From the NCBI GenBank assembly GCA_002481545.1, contig DLEF01000008.1, positions 1 to 26,350 on the forward strand: a stretch of DNA of 26,350 nt, read 5' to 3'. This document shows, piece after piece, positions 1 through 8,167 of this stretch. The DNA comes from Cyanobacteria bacterium UBA7753 (GTDB lineage: Bacteria; Cyanobacteriota; Vampirovibrionia; Gastranaerophilales; Gastranaerophilaceae). The notes under the pieces are model-generated. The model was not told the origin of the DNA and did not search any database. It worked only from the letters and a program-made list of their open reading frames with translations. The position numbers and the translations under genes are program-made. Numbering within the stretch: the stretch's first letter is position 1; each line of letters begins with the position of its first letter.

Positions 1-3000
1 GTTACGGATGAAACGCTTTTGCCTAATTTCAAGGTAATCGCATTTTTATTGTTTGTTGTTAAATTTACTTTGTTTACGTTCAAAGAGCCCGAACCTTCGG
101 TTGTTTCCGCTTTGATATCATCGGCTTTGGCGTTCTTCAAGTCTGCGTCTATTGCAACATTTGTTGTGGTGTTGTCCGCAAGAGTCAATTTCTTGAGTGA
201 CAATGTGCCGACTGTATTGTTTGCTATGTTGAGGTCTGCTTTTCCTGCTAAATCAACAGAACAGTTCTTAACGAGGTTTTCGTTCCCGAAGGATAATGTA
301 CTTCTTTTTGCTCCGCTAGGAACTGTGACATCACCCGTTGTGCCTGTTGTTGAGTCTGATGTTGTTATTTCGCTATTTTGTTTTAAGTCTGTTATATGTT
401 TTCCGATTACGTTTTCAAAGTAAGCTTGGTCGCCGTCTATACTTGCAGTATAGTTTACATTTTCTGTTCTTCCCGTAACTGTAACATCAGTAATATTTCC
501 GCTGTCACAGAATAATCTGACCTGATTATTTCCGTCCACGCTTCCGTCAACACCGTTTATGGTTATTCTGTATGAACGAACTTCGTCGCTACCCTGTACT
601 CTGTACTGTCTTGCATAAACATAAAGGTTTGCATTATCAAGGTAGATAGAGTTTGCTCTTCTTCCTGCTCTGTTTCCTGTCATAGTGACATTATTATCAT
701 AAGCTATGATTGAAACGGTACTGTTGTCGCCTGCGTATATTGCACCGCCGAGTGCTGTTGCTGTATTGTTTCTAAAGTTTGTATCAATAAAGTAAGCGTT
801 CGTATTAGCCGGAACATATACGGCACCGCCGTTTCTTGCTCTGTTAGAGGTAAAGTTACTTCCGACCGTTCTTATCTCGCCCGTGGTATAAATAGCACCA
901 CCGTTGTTTGACGCTCTGTTTGATGTAAAGGTTGCGTTTTTAATCAGGGTTGTTCCGCCCGAATATATAGCACCGCCGTTTACAGCACTGTTAGACGAGA
1001 ATGTCGCAAAATGAGTATCTCTGTTTCCGACGGCGTAGTCGTTAGGGTTTACCAAGACATCCCCTTTAGCGAATATTGCTCCTCCTGCGCCTGCCTCAAC
1101 ATTGTCGCTGTCTGTAGCTGTTGTTGCGCTGTTACGAGAGAATGCAATGTTTTGCATTTTGGCATTCTTTTCGGTGTAAATAGCACCGCCCGTGCCTGAT
1201 GAGTTAGAACTGAAAGTTGTTCCGACATCGTTGTTTCTGATAAGGTTGCCTCTTCTGTCGCGGATATAATTTCCGTCATCATCTTTTCTGTAAGCGTCGT
1301 TATTGCCGTATTTGGCATACTTGCCGTCACTGTTGATGTTTATATCGCCTTTAGAATATATAGCACCGCCCTGTCCGACAATTGTTCTTGTTCTTTCCGT
1401 TCTTCTTCTCGGCATGGTTATTGTTCTTGTAACCGTTCTCGTGTGTCTTGCACTGTTGTTTGCAAAAGTTCCGTTTGCAACATAAACGGTTGAATCCGCT
1501 TCGTTATGAACAGCACCGCCTGATTCCGCTGCAGAGTTTCTGCTAAAGGTGGAGTTTGTGATATATAAATCATCTTTAGCGGAATATACCGCACCGCCTT
1601 TACCCACTGCAGAGGTGATAACCGCCGTTCCGTATTTGTTGTTTTCGGTATAGCCGAGAGTTGATGTAGAAACATTTGCCGTTGCAGAGTTAGAACTGAA
1701 AGTACCCCAAGTTAATTCAAGGTTCCCTTCGTTGTAAATAGCCCCGCCTAACGGTGATACCGGTGCATTTGTACCGTATGTGACAACGCCGTTTAATACT
1801 CTTACGCCTGTGAATACTTCTCTGTTGTATGTTGCTCTGTTTCTTGAGAAGGTACCTGCCACAGGTAAGTTATCGGTATCTATCATCGTTTGGGAAGGTG
1901 CGATTGTACCGAGGTTATAGATAGCACCGCCGTTACCGTTTGAGGTGTTATTTGAAAAAGTTGTAAGGGTTTGTCTTTGGTTTGCAGGGTTTGTGTATGC
2001 GTCTAAAATGATGGTTGCATCTTCATCATTGAAGATTGCGGCACCGTATTTTGCACTGTTTGCCGTAAAGTTTCCGCCTTGTATTGTTACGGTACTGGAA
2101 GCTCCTGTTTCTTCGTTTTTACCCGTATTGTATATAGCACCGCCCTTTTCTGCGGCTCTGTTTGAATAATATGATGATCTGTCAGAGAGGAATTGTCCGC
2201 CGTTTTCGTTCGCTACGGCACCGCCGTTTGTTGCGGTATTAGCCTCTGCAGTTCTGTTTCTCGTTCCGAATGTACTGCCTACCGTAGACAGTTTGCCTTC
2301 GTTATAGATAGCACCGCCGTCGTTAACCGCCGTATTACGTCTGAATGCTCCGCCGACAGTTGCGGATGCGGTAGTCACTCCGCCCGCGCCATATGTATTA
2401 TATACGGCACCGCCGTTGTTGCTTGCTTCATTCGCAACGAAGGTTGAGTTTGTTACGTTTAAGTTGGAAACTGTGTTATATTGTCCGTCTATTTCCGTCG
2501 GGAGAATAACATCTGATTGTGCGTTATAGATAGCACCGCCGTTTGTTGCGTAGTTTCCGTATCTTGTTGTTACTCTTCTTCTTGTGGTCGGGTTAGCACC
2601 GAAGGTTGCATAATTGATTGTCATTATGCCGTTACCTTCATTATAGATAGCACCGCCGTTTATATCTTTTCGACTACCCGTGACGGAAGTATTATTGTTA
2701 CTGTTATAAAATAGCGTTCTGTTACCACGTCTTGCACCGTTGATGTTTACGGTAGCACCCGTGTTCCTGATTGCGGCACCGCCTTCGCCCTCGCTCTTGG
2801 AGCCTCTGAATGCTGTTTGAGAAAGATTAACCGTTCCTTTTTCCGCAGTTAAAGTATTGTGGAAATTGCTGAATACGGTATTATTAATATTTAATGTTTT
2901 GTTTTCGCCGTTTATAACCATGCCCGTAATGCCTTCCGCCGCGGTTACGGTTCTGTTATTAAAGTTTACGTTCAAAATATCAGGAATAAGGATATTTCTT

Positions 3001-4433
3001 GCCTTTAAGGCGTTATTGTCGCTTGCGTCAGGCAAATCTTCCCAGCTGTCTAAGATAATATTTCTTCTGTAGTTCAATGTAGCGGTTGTTCCGTCCCATG
3101 AGAAAGTTCCGACTTTTCGTCCCCAATTGAATGAGCGGGTGTTGTTATCATTGCTTGCGTTAAACGCATATACGAGCGGGTTTGTCGCCGCGTCAATATA
3201 TTCGGGGTTAGAAAATACAAATGTTCCGTTTGAAGTGTATTTTATCTTCAAATACGGTGTGTTTTCGCCATCGTGGTATTTATATAATACGCTTGTTCGT
3301 TTTCCGTTTTCATCAAACAGTTGGACTCTCGTTCTGTAATTTGCTCTTGATTGGATTAGCGACATAGTAACAGAGTCGCTCTCATCCGTAAAATCACCAA
3401 GAATATTAAAACTGTCACTGTTCAGGATAAAGTTTCCGTCGCCTGCAATAGAGTTGAAATTGAATATATCTGCAGAACTGCCTTCTGAACTAAGATTTAC
3501 GTCAAATCCCAATTTGGTATCAAAAGATACTGTTACTCTGTTTGCATAAATAGTGTTTATTGTGTTGTTTGCGGAATCATTTATAAATGATAATGTTCCG
3601 CCCTGCAGTACCATATTGGCACGTCTGGAATTAGAGCCCAATTGTCCTAAAACAACTGTTCCGTCGCCTTTATCTTCCGAGGCTGTCGGTGCACCGTTAA
3701 CATATATTGTTAATCCGCGGTTAAAATCGACTCCGTCTTCCAAATCGACTTTGTTATTTCCGTAGGCGGTGAGGTTTAATCTCTGATTCGTTCCGCCCAT
3801 ATAAATATCATTGTAAATCCCTGCTCTTCTGTTATTTGTAAACACAGAGTTTCCGTTTTTTGCAACAACTGTTAAGTTCCCGTTCATCATGGCAATAGCA
3901 CCACCCTGTCTGGAGGCACTGTTATCGTTGAAAGATGAATTTCTGATTGTTAAACCGTTTCTGTTATTGCTGTTCTTTGTTCTTGAAAAATATATAGCTC
4001 CGCCATATCCGGAGTTTCTTGAAGTTCCTCGCGCTTCATTTTGGGTAAAGGTTGAATTTTGAATTTCGCCTAAAAATCTGCCGACATTATAGATAGCACC
4101 GCCGTTTTCTGTTGCTGTTGCACTGGTAAAGGTTGAATTAACTATTGCGTTTATTACGGCTCCGCCGTTTGCCCAAATGCCACCGCCATACTTAGCGTGC
4201 ACTTCGTTAAAGGTAGAATTTGATACGCTGAGCGAACCGCTGTTATTTACGGCAATACCGCCCCCGTTCAGCTGTAATACATTAATATCCGAGAATGTTG
4301 CGCCCGAGATTGAACGGCTTGAACCGCCATAAACAACGGTTCTTGAAGTGTTATCGGCATACGCGACCGTCATGCCTGCCAAAAATACAGCCATAAACAG
4401 TATGGGTAAAGCATATAGTCTTCTCATAGCCAT
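1..4433 (-). CDS. Giant secreted Pmp-like beta-helix repeat protein, 3' end beyond window
   Basis: The frame is open from ATG 4433 to the window edge: 1477 codons with no stop when read through codon by codon, and the C terminus is missing. The N terminus (MAMRRLYALPILFMAVFLAG) is a signal peptide with likely cleavage after AYA near residue 29. About twenty GGA[IV]YN-type motifs follow, usually preceded by F-x-x-N-[ST]-A. They fall in two blocks, residues about 50-180 and 550-1240, split by a stretch of about 370 residues without them. This motif pair is the signature of chlamydial polymorphic membrane proteins and similar right-handed parallel beta-helix adhesins. The last 240 visible residues are Asn/Thr/Asp-rich beta-type sequence. 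An autotransporter barrel or cell-wall anchor, if any, lies outside the window. An AAGAG ribosome site sits 6 nt before the ATG; a second ATG at 4427 is possible. Surface adhesion is inferred; secretion and fold class are well supported. Confidence 0.85.
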   Translation of the reverse strand, partial: MAMRRLYALPILFMAVFLAGMTVAYADNTSRTVVYGGSSRSISGATFSDINVLQLNGGGIAVNNSGSLSVSNSTFNEVHAKYGGGIWANGGAVINAIVNSTFTSATATENGGAIYNVGRFLGEIQNSTFTQNEARGTSRNSGYGGAIYFSRTKNSNNRNGLTIRNSSFNDNSASRQGGAIAMMNGNLTVVAKNGNSVFTNNRRAGIYNDIYMGGTNQRLNLTAYGNNKVDLEDGVDFNRGLTIYVNGAPTASEDKGDGTVVLGQLGSNSRRANMVLQGGTLSFINDSANNTINTIYANRVTVSFDTKLGFDVNLSSEGSSADIFNFNSIAGDGNFILNSDSFNILGDFTDESDSVTMSLIQSRANYRTRVQLFDENGKRTSVLYKYHDGENTPYLKIKYTSNGTFVFSNPEYIDAATNPLVYAFNASNDNNTRSFNWGRKVGTFSWDGTTATLNYRRNIILDSWEDLPDASDNNALKARNILIPDILNVNFNNRTVTAAEGITGMVINGENKTLNINNTVFSNFHNTLTAEKGTVNLSQTAFRGSKSEGEGGAAIRNTGATVNINGARRGNRTLFYNSNNNTSVTGSRKDINGGAIYNEGNGIMTINYATFGANPTTRRRVTTRYGNYATNGGAIYNAQSDVILPTEIDGQYNTVSNLNVTNSTFVANEASNNGGAVYNTYGAGGVTTASATVGGAFRRNTAVNDGGAIYNEGKLSTVGSTFGTRNRTAEANTATNGGAVANENGGQFLSDRSSYYSNRAAEKGGAIYNTGKNEETGASSTVTIQGGNFTANSAKYGAAIFNDEDATIILDAYTNPANQRQTLTTFSNNTSNGNGGAIYNLGTIAPSQTMIDTDNLPVAGTFSRNRATYNREVFTGVRVLNGVVTYGTNAPVSPLGGAIYNEGNLELTWGTFSSNSATANVSTSTLGYTENNKYGTAVITSAVGKGGAVYSAKDDLYITNSTFSRNSAAESGGAVHNEADSTVYVANGTFANNSARHTRTVTRTITMPRRRTERTRTIVGQGGAIYSKGDININSDGKYAKYGNNDAYRKDDDGNYIRDRRGNLIRNNDVGTTFSSNSSGTGGAIYTEKNAKMQNIAFSRNSATTATDSDNVEAGAGGAIFAKGDVLVNPNDYAVGNRDTHFATFSSNSAVNGGAIYSGGTTLIKNATFTSNRASNNGGAIYTTGEIRTVGSNFTSNRARNGGAVYVPANTNAYFIDTNFRNNTATALGGAIYAGDNSTVSIIAYDNNVTMTGNRAGRRANSIYLDNANLYVYARQYRVQGSDEVRSYRITINGVDGSVDGNNQVRLFCDSGNITDVTVTGRTENVNYTASIDGDQAYFENVIGKHITDLKQNSEITTSDSTTGTTGDVTVPSGAKRSTLSFGNENLVKNCSVDLAGKADLNIANNTVGTLSLKKLTLADNTTTNVAIDADLKNAKADDIKAETTEGSGSLNVNKVNLTTNNKNAITLKLGKSVSSV

Positions 4434-4469
4434 AATAATCTCTTAATAATTCTCACTACTTGGGGTAAC

Positions 4470-4485
4470 AACCCTTTTAAGGGTT
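4470..4485 (-). promoter_or_regulatory. Hairpin at the very 5' end of the Pmp-like mRNA
   Basis: AACCCTT-TT-AAGGGTT is a perfect inverted repeat starting about 3 nt inside the predicted transcript. A hairpin at the extreme 5' end is a known way to stabilise long mRNAs (E. coli ompA is the standard case). That role here is inference. Confidence 0.5.
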
Positions 4486-4494
4486 CTTACTTGT

Positions 4495-4522
4495 ATTATA
4501 ATGTATTTTTCATGAATTTCAA
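4495..4522 (-). promoter_or_regulatory. Sigma70-type promoter of the Pmp-like gene
   Basis: On the minus strand TTGAAA (4522-4517) is followed after 16 nt by a perfect TATAAT (4500-4495). The predicted transcript start is near 4488, giving a leader of about 55 nt to the ATG at 4433. Confidence 0.65.
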
Positions 4523-4657
4523 CCCTGAATGCAAATTTTATATCCGAAATCAATCAAAATTCATACAAACAGATGAGGAGGGGTAATTAGTAATTCGTAA
4601 TTCGTAATGCGTAATTAAAAGATACTGGGGCAGTAAGGTACTAAGGCACTAAGAGTT

Positions 4658-4681
4658 GTCGGATTAGTAAATCCGACCTAC
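4658..4681. repeat. Family B palindrome, copy 1
   Basis: GTCGGATT-AGTA-AATCCGAC followed by CTAC. The palindrome arms are 8 bp; the CTAC tail is shared by the other copies. Confidence 0.75.
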
Positions 4682-4700
4682 GTACTAGGGCACTAAAATT

Positions 4701-4724
4701 GTAGGTCGGCATTACCATGCCGAC
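4701..4724. repeat. Family B palindrome, copy 2 (opposite orientation)
   Basis: GTAG then GTCGGCAT-TACC-ATGCCGAC, the reverse orientation of copy 1. The two copies sit 19 nt apart, facing each other with their GTAG/CTAC tails inward. Confidence 0.75.
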
Positions 4725-4733
4725 AAAATAATC

Positions 4734-4858
4734 TGTCATTCTGAGCACATGTGATATAGTAAGTGCGAAGAATCTTTTTATAATATTTATTCATAAGATC
4801 CTTCGCAATCATTTTAAATGCTTAGTTTTAACGATACGGTTTATTGCTCAGGATGACA
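4734..4858. repeat. Family C element with 14-bp inverted ends
   Basis: The ends TGTCATTCTGAGCA (4734-4747) and TGCTCAGGATGACA (4845-4858) are inverted repeats with one mismatch. Inside is GCGAAGAATCTT. A shorter relative lies at 10903-10946. It is 125 bp, has no coding capacity, and looks like a miniature non-autonomous element or dispersed hairpin. Confidence 0.65.
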
Positions 4859-4887
4859 AAAGCGTACACTTTACAGATTTGTCCATT

Positions 4888-4905
4888 GGTGCAAAAAATT
4901 GCACC
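4888..4905. repeat. Family A palindrome, copy 1
   Basis: GGTGCAA-AAAA-TTGCACC followed by CTACT. It is an 18-nt hairpin shared with the copies at 10974, 11019, 11747, 12883 and 13509. Confidence 0.75.
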
Positions 4906-4948
4906 CTACTTTATATCGTAGAGCGGAAATACATTTACCCCTACCACT

Positions 4949-6736
4949 CTATTTTTGGCGCATGAAGAACCCTGCGATTGTATGGTGTGGGATTATCTTC
5001 GATATCGGTCTGCCGTGCGGGCATGTCTGCGGATTTTTACACGTTCTCCAACGTGATATTATCTCCTCCATTTGGAACAAATTAAGTGGTGTGTTTGCCT
5101 TGACCGCAGCCTTGCAAGAGGTAGTTATCAATATCTTTTCTTCAAGATTATCAATATCCCCTTCTATGTTTTCCAAAATGTCCGCCAATATCTCTTTCGG
5201 CGCATATTTAGATAACATTTGAGGTATCTTTCTGAAAATAACTTCGTTTTCGTTCAAAAACTCTATCCCGTATCCGAATTTTTCAAACTTATCCAAATTA
5301 TTTTTGATTATATCCGCCTCTTTGTCATCAAGTTTTATTACATCTGAGACAAACAATAGCTGTGATTCGGGAGAATGTCTCGTTTTCAATCTCTCATATA
5401 TATATCTTTCATCCGCAATATGTTGATCGACAATTTCAAGTCCGTCTTCCACCTCTATTAATATATATGTATCTTTATACTGTCCGATGATTTTGTCTTT
5501 TGGTGTTAATTCTTCTTTGATAAAACTTTGTTGAGTCGTGACAGGAGTCGGGGCTGCGTAAGTCGTAGACGTTTTATTTACCGTAAACGGAGCCTTTGTT
5601 TCCTCCTCGTCTTCGTCATAAGTTCCTAACGCTTTTGTAAATTTTATGGTATTAACAGAGCTTGCGTCGATATCCGCGTCGCCGTTCTCATCTTTTGGGA
5701 CGGATTTGTCCGCAAAGGAAATTACGTTATTAGGTTTCGGCGGAGTATCCCACGAGGAAATTCCGCTCTCAACCGACATCCTGATAAAATTAAATACTTG
5801 ATTAGGATTCTTGTATTTAATCTCTTTTTTTGTCGGGTGGACGTTTATATCAATATCTTCCGGCGGAACTTCAAGTTCCAGAACAACGAACGGGTATTTG
5901 CCGTTTGGCATGGTGTTTCTGTAAGCCATATCAATAGCTTTGATAAATACGGGACATTTTACCGTTCTGTGGTTTACAAAAATATGGTAATCTTTTTTGC
6001 TTGAGCGCGTAAAATCGGGGGTGCTGACATATCCCTTTATAGATATATTTGATAATCTGTCTTCTTTGTCTACGGGTTTAAGCTTTGAGAACAAATCTTT
6101 TGAAAACAGGTTCTTTATCACTCCTTCTACCCCGCTTATTCCGTCTGTTTTGAGCGTTGTTTTGCCGTTATTTTTTAATTCAAACGCAATTTTCGGGTTA
6201 GATAACGCCATGGCCGTGACGAGTTCCGAAATATATGCAAACTCCGTCCTTTCGGACTTTAAGAATTTTAACCTGACGGGCAGGTTATAGAACAGGTCTT
6301 CCACCTGCATAATAGTTCCGACCGCACAGCCGGTTTTTGAATGTTCAACTTCCGAATTTGCGCAAACAACTTTTGTGCCGTAGTCATAATCTTTTGTTCT
6401 GGTGATACAGGTTACTTTTGCGATAGAGATTATACTCGCGAGAGCTTCGCCTCTGAACCCTAAGGTATGTATGTTATACAAATCGTCGCCCGTGGAGATT
6501 TTACTCGTTGCGTGCTTTGAGAACGCAAGCACGATATCATCGGGGTGTATACCCGAGCCGTTGTCTGCTACTCTTATATTACGGCATTCATTAGATATTT
6601 CTATACTAATCCTTGTTGCTCCCGCGTCGATTGAGTTTTCGACAAGCTCTTTTACAACGGACGACGGACGTTCTATAACCTCTCCCGCAGCTATTTGATT
6701 TATGACATTTTTGGATAATTGTTGTATGCGTCCCAT
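4949..6736 (-). CDS. mutL: DNA mismatch repair protein MutL
   Basis: 595 residues, close to the usual MutL length. The N-terminal GHKL ATPase is intact: NQIAAGEVIERP, KELVENSIDAG (catalytic Glu30 and Asn34 by alignment with E. coli Glu29/Asn33), DNGSGI, HATSKI and TLGFRGEALASI. The linker (about 330-410) is acidic and Thr-rich. The C-terminal domain carries DQH-x3-E-x4-E (IVDQHIADERYIYE), SCKAAVKAN and CPHGRP, the metal-binding motifs of endonuclease-type MutL, so repair is probably nick-directed by MutL itself as in organisms without MutH. It would act with MutS, not present here. No convincing Shine-Dalgarno precedes ATG 6736. The spacer before the neighbouring gene is about 590 bp, so it is probably transcribed alone. 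Confidence 0.97.
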   Translation of the reverse strand: MGRIQQLSKNVINQIAAGEVIERPSSVVKELVENSIDAGATRISIEISNECRNIRVADNGSGIHPDDIVLAFSKHATSKISTGDDLYNIHTLGFRGEALASIISIAKVTCITRTKDYDYGTKVVCANSEVEHSKTGCAVGTIMQVEDLFYNLPVRLKFLKSERTEFAYISELVTAMALSNPKIAFELKNNGKTTLKTDGISGVEGVIKNLFSKDLFSKLKPVDKEDRLSNISIKGYVSTPDFTRSSKKDYHIFVNHRTVKCPVFIKAIDMAYRNTMPNGKYPFVVLELEVPPEDIDINVHPTKKEIKYKNPNQVFNFIRMSVESGISSWDTPPKPNNVISFADKSVPKDENGDADIDASSVNTIKFTKALGTYDEDEEETKAPFTVNKTSTTYAAPTPVTTQQSFIKEELTPKDKIIGQYKDTYILIEVEDGLEIVDQHIADERYIYERLKTRHSPESQLLFVSDVIKLDDKEADIIKNNLDKFEKFGYGIEFLNENEVIFRKIPQMLSKYAPKEILADILENIEGDIDNLEEKILITTSCKAAVKANTPLNLFQMEEIISRWRTCKNPQTCPHGRPISKIIPHHTIAGFFMRQK

Positions 6737-6824
6737 AATTCTATTTTCTCACAAAAAGAACCCGCGGTAAATTACAATTAATTTAGGCTGATACTTTAGT
6801 GAAGGATATTTTTATATTTGTGAA

Positions 6825-7086
6825 GACAAACCCTCATCCTGCATTTGTAGGGCTCCTTCGTCGCCAACAACTGCTGTCCTTCCCCCAGAGGTGGAAGGGC
6901 CATAACCCCTCTACCTCTGTCTTTAAATAACTTTGTGCAAAAGACAGTCATTCGTTGAGGCTGTCGCCTGCTACTCATTATGTCTTTTGCTTACCGGTCG
7001 TTGCCGTCCGTTATTTCGCTGGGAGAGGGTAGAATTTGTTATATTTTGCGATAGCGAAATATTAGAAATTCGGGTGAGGGTTTGTC
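6825..7086. repeat. MITE-like element H (262 bp) with nested inverted repeats
   Basis: Terminal repeats GACAAACCCTCATCC (6825-6839) and GGGTGAGGGTTTGTC (7072-7086) match at 14 of 15 positions. A second, perfect inverted repeat GCAAAAGACA/TGTCTTTTGC lies inside (6937-6946/6981-6990). Read on the minus strand, the inner part (about 7022-6940) resembles the G elements at 13182 and 26241: GCGAAATAACGGACG at the start, and later AATGAGTAGCAGGCG and AACGAATGAC. No transposase is encoded. Confidence 0.6.
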
Positions 7087-7215
7087 TGTTAGCTATAAAC
7101 TTTATTTAGATATTATAAAGAATAAAATTTTTGTTTGAATTAATCGTACCTTTAAACAATTTATTCTATCAATTCCAGTATTTTCCTACACTATATAAAC
7201 ACACATTTTTCGTCC

Positions 7216-7233
7216 GTACATGCCGGCATGTAC
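7216..7233. promoter_or_regulatory. Perfect 18-bp palindrome
   Basis: GTACATGCCGGCATGTAC is fully self-complementary. It lies downstream of the 85-aa gene and about 480 bp upstream of mutL. It could be a dimer-binding site or a hairpin; no run of T follows on either strand, so it is not a normal terminator. Confidence 0.4.
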
Positions 7234-7325
7234 TAAAAAGGATAACAATAATAGTTATAAAACATTATGGGCTTTAAATAATTATGCACTGTGAATTGTG
7301 CACTAAAAACGGGCGCACTTCTCCC

Positions 7326-7583
7326 TTACATTGCAGGTTGCGGTTGAGCAACAGGCTGTATTCTTCTGTAGTTGGCTGCTTTGGCGTTGACGGCATAACA
7401 TGCTATGGCTAATCTTTGCGATAATTTAAAATAGTTGATGGCATTACATGACGCGTTGTTCATAACCTCAAAAACTTCATCGGCAGAATATTTTGATTCC
7501 GTTGTATTATGGTTATCAACCTGTTCTTTTGCATATTTTTCTACCAATAATTTATCAATGTAATCACGTGCGCCAACTGCCAT
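7326..7583 (-). CDS. Small conserved protein, copy 1 (85 aa), paralogue of 13798-14046
   Basis: Family not recognised. The protein begins MAVGARDYIDKLLVEKYAKE and is probably mostly helical and soluble. It has no signal peptide or membrane segment. It differs from the second copy at only 9 of the first 79 positions; the first 25 residues are identical, although about 12 of those 25 codons differ silently. That shows both are real, constrained proteins. The short tail after QPVA differs (PQ-rich here). An AAAGGG ribosome site lies 8 nt before the ATG, and the block AAAGGGTATAAACTATG is nearly the same in the other copy. A leader of about 210 nt separates the ATG from the shared upstream element at 7791-7819. 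It is divergent from the sigma factor gene. No clear terminator was seen. Confidence 0.85.
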   Translation of the reverse strand: MAVGARDYIDKLLVEKYAKEQVDNHNTTESKYSADEVFEVMNNASCNAINYFKLSQRLAIACYAVNAKAANYRRIQPVAQPQPAM

Positions 7584-7647
7584 AGTTTATACCCTTTTCT
7601 ATATTCTGTTTTTATTTATACCCTGTTCCTAAGTTATTTTATTACAG

Positions 7648-7727
7648 AGGCACAATCTATAGAACCTGAGAACGGTTGCTTAGTCCCGACTCGCCTCCGA
7701 GCCCAATGACTACGAATTCAGGAGCCT
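7648..7727 (-). ncRNA. Folded leader RNA of small protein copy 1
   Basis: Nested pairing can be read directly: AGGC/GCCT (7724-7727 with 7648-7651), CCTGA/TCAGG (7718-7722 with 7665-7669), TAGTC/GACTA (7708-7712 with 7681-7685), and GGCTCG-GAGG-CGAGTC (7703-7688) capped by a 4-nt loop. The stretch is GC-rich against AT-rich surroundings. It lies in the predicted 5' leader, ending about 65 nt before the ATG. It matches no riboswitch class I know. The mirror structure could form on the plus strand, so orientation is inferred from the neighbouring gene. Confidence 0.5.
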
Positions 7728-7790
7728 TTGATAAATTGGTTTTGAATATCCTCTTTAAATTTTACCTATTAAATTGTACCCTGTAATAAG

Positions 7791-7819
7791 TTATCCCTTA
7801 TGTATATATATAAAGTATA
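7791..7819 (-). promoter_or_regulatory. Shared upstream element of the small-protein genes, copy 1
   Basis: On the minus strand TATACTTTATATATATA is followed by CATAAGGGATAA. The same sequence, with a 2-nt shorter AT stretch, lies at 13603-13630 before the second copy. Similar short blocks follow in both (GGTAAAATTTAAA here). TATACT could be a -10 box; no standard -35 is obvious, which fits an unusual promoter. Confidence 0.6.
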
Positions 7820-7959
7820 TCCCTCTCTGGAAATTGCCTTTTATGTTACGGTTTGTTAATTTTTTGTTACAATTAGGCAAATGTACAATGAATAGTGAAT
7901 TATAACCGACAATATAATTATAAATTTTACAAGTTTTGTAACAATTTGATTAAGAAAAG

Positions 7960-7989
7960 TTGCTTTTTCTTAAATTATGGGTATATAAA
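7960..7989 (+). promoter_or_regulatory. Possible promoter of the sigma factor gene
   Basis: TTGCTT (7960-7965), 18 nt, TATAAA (7984-7989). The leader would be about 240 nt. The -35 overlaps the right half of the 7950-7973 inverted repeat, which could act as an operator. Confidence 0.35.
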
Positions 7990-8167
7990 TAGTATATCAT
8001 AGAAATCGAGTTTTATTGAAATGTGTTTGAAAGTCGAATGTGCTCGTTAGTCTATCTTATAAAAGTAAATAAAAGGTGAACGTAAATAGAACTTAATAGC
8101 TTATTGTACTGTTCAAAATTATTTACTCCTTAAATACCCCATCCATAAATTTGTGTACAAAAAATCA

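Larger units (their letters stand above)
4434..4948. other. Intergenic region filled with short repeats
   Basis: No gene seen. It holds the Pmp promoter and leader, a tract of near-tandem GTAATTC/GTAATGC units (about 4586-4618), a GCACTAAGGCACTA-type tract (about 4623-4696), two family B palindromes, one family C element and one family A palindrome. The stretch between 4859 and 4948 otherwise shows nothing. Confidence 0.6.
6737..7325. other. Intergenic region with a 262-bp inverted-repeat element
   Basis: No gene seen. It contains the element at 6825-7086, a perfect 18-bp palindrome at 7216-7233, and a tract (about 7280-7305) related to the TATGCATTATGAATT repeats elsewhere. The AT-rich part 7090-7210 shows nothing recognisable. 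Confidence 0.55.

Noticed and set aside
19..3765. Many short frames on both strands across the left 4 kb
   Set aside because: They are shadows of the single 1477-codon minus-strand frame, whose GGA[IV]YN motifs stay in one phase throughout; the plus-strand frames simply read its complement.
1..4433. CRISPR-like regular repeats
   Set aside because: The repeated TAGCACCGCC words are coding for GGA[IV] motifs, irregularly spaced and variable, with no fixed repeat-spacer structure.
4899..5222. 107-codon plus-strand frame
   Set aside because: Antisense to the conserved C-terminal domain of mutL.
7648..7727. tRNA or 6S RNA in the GC-rich leader block
   Set aside because: No T-loop GGTTCRANNCC, no anticodon-arm geometry, and too short and differently shaped for 6S RNA.
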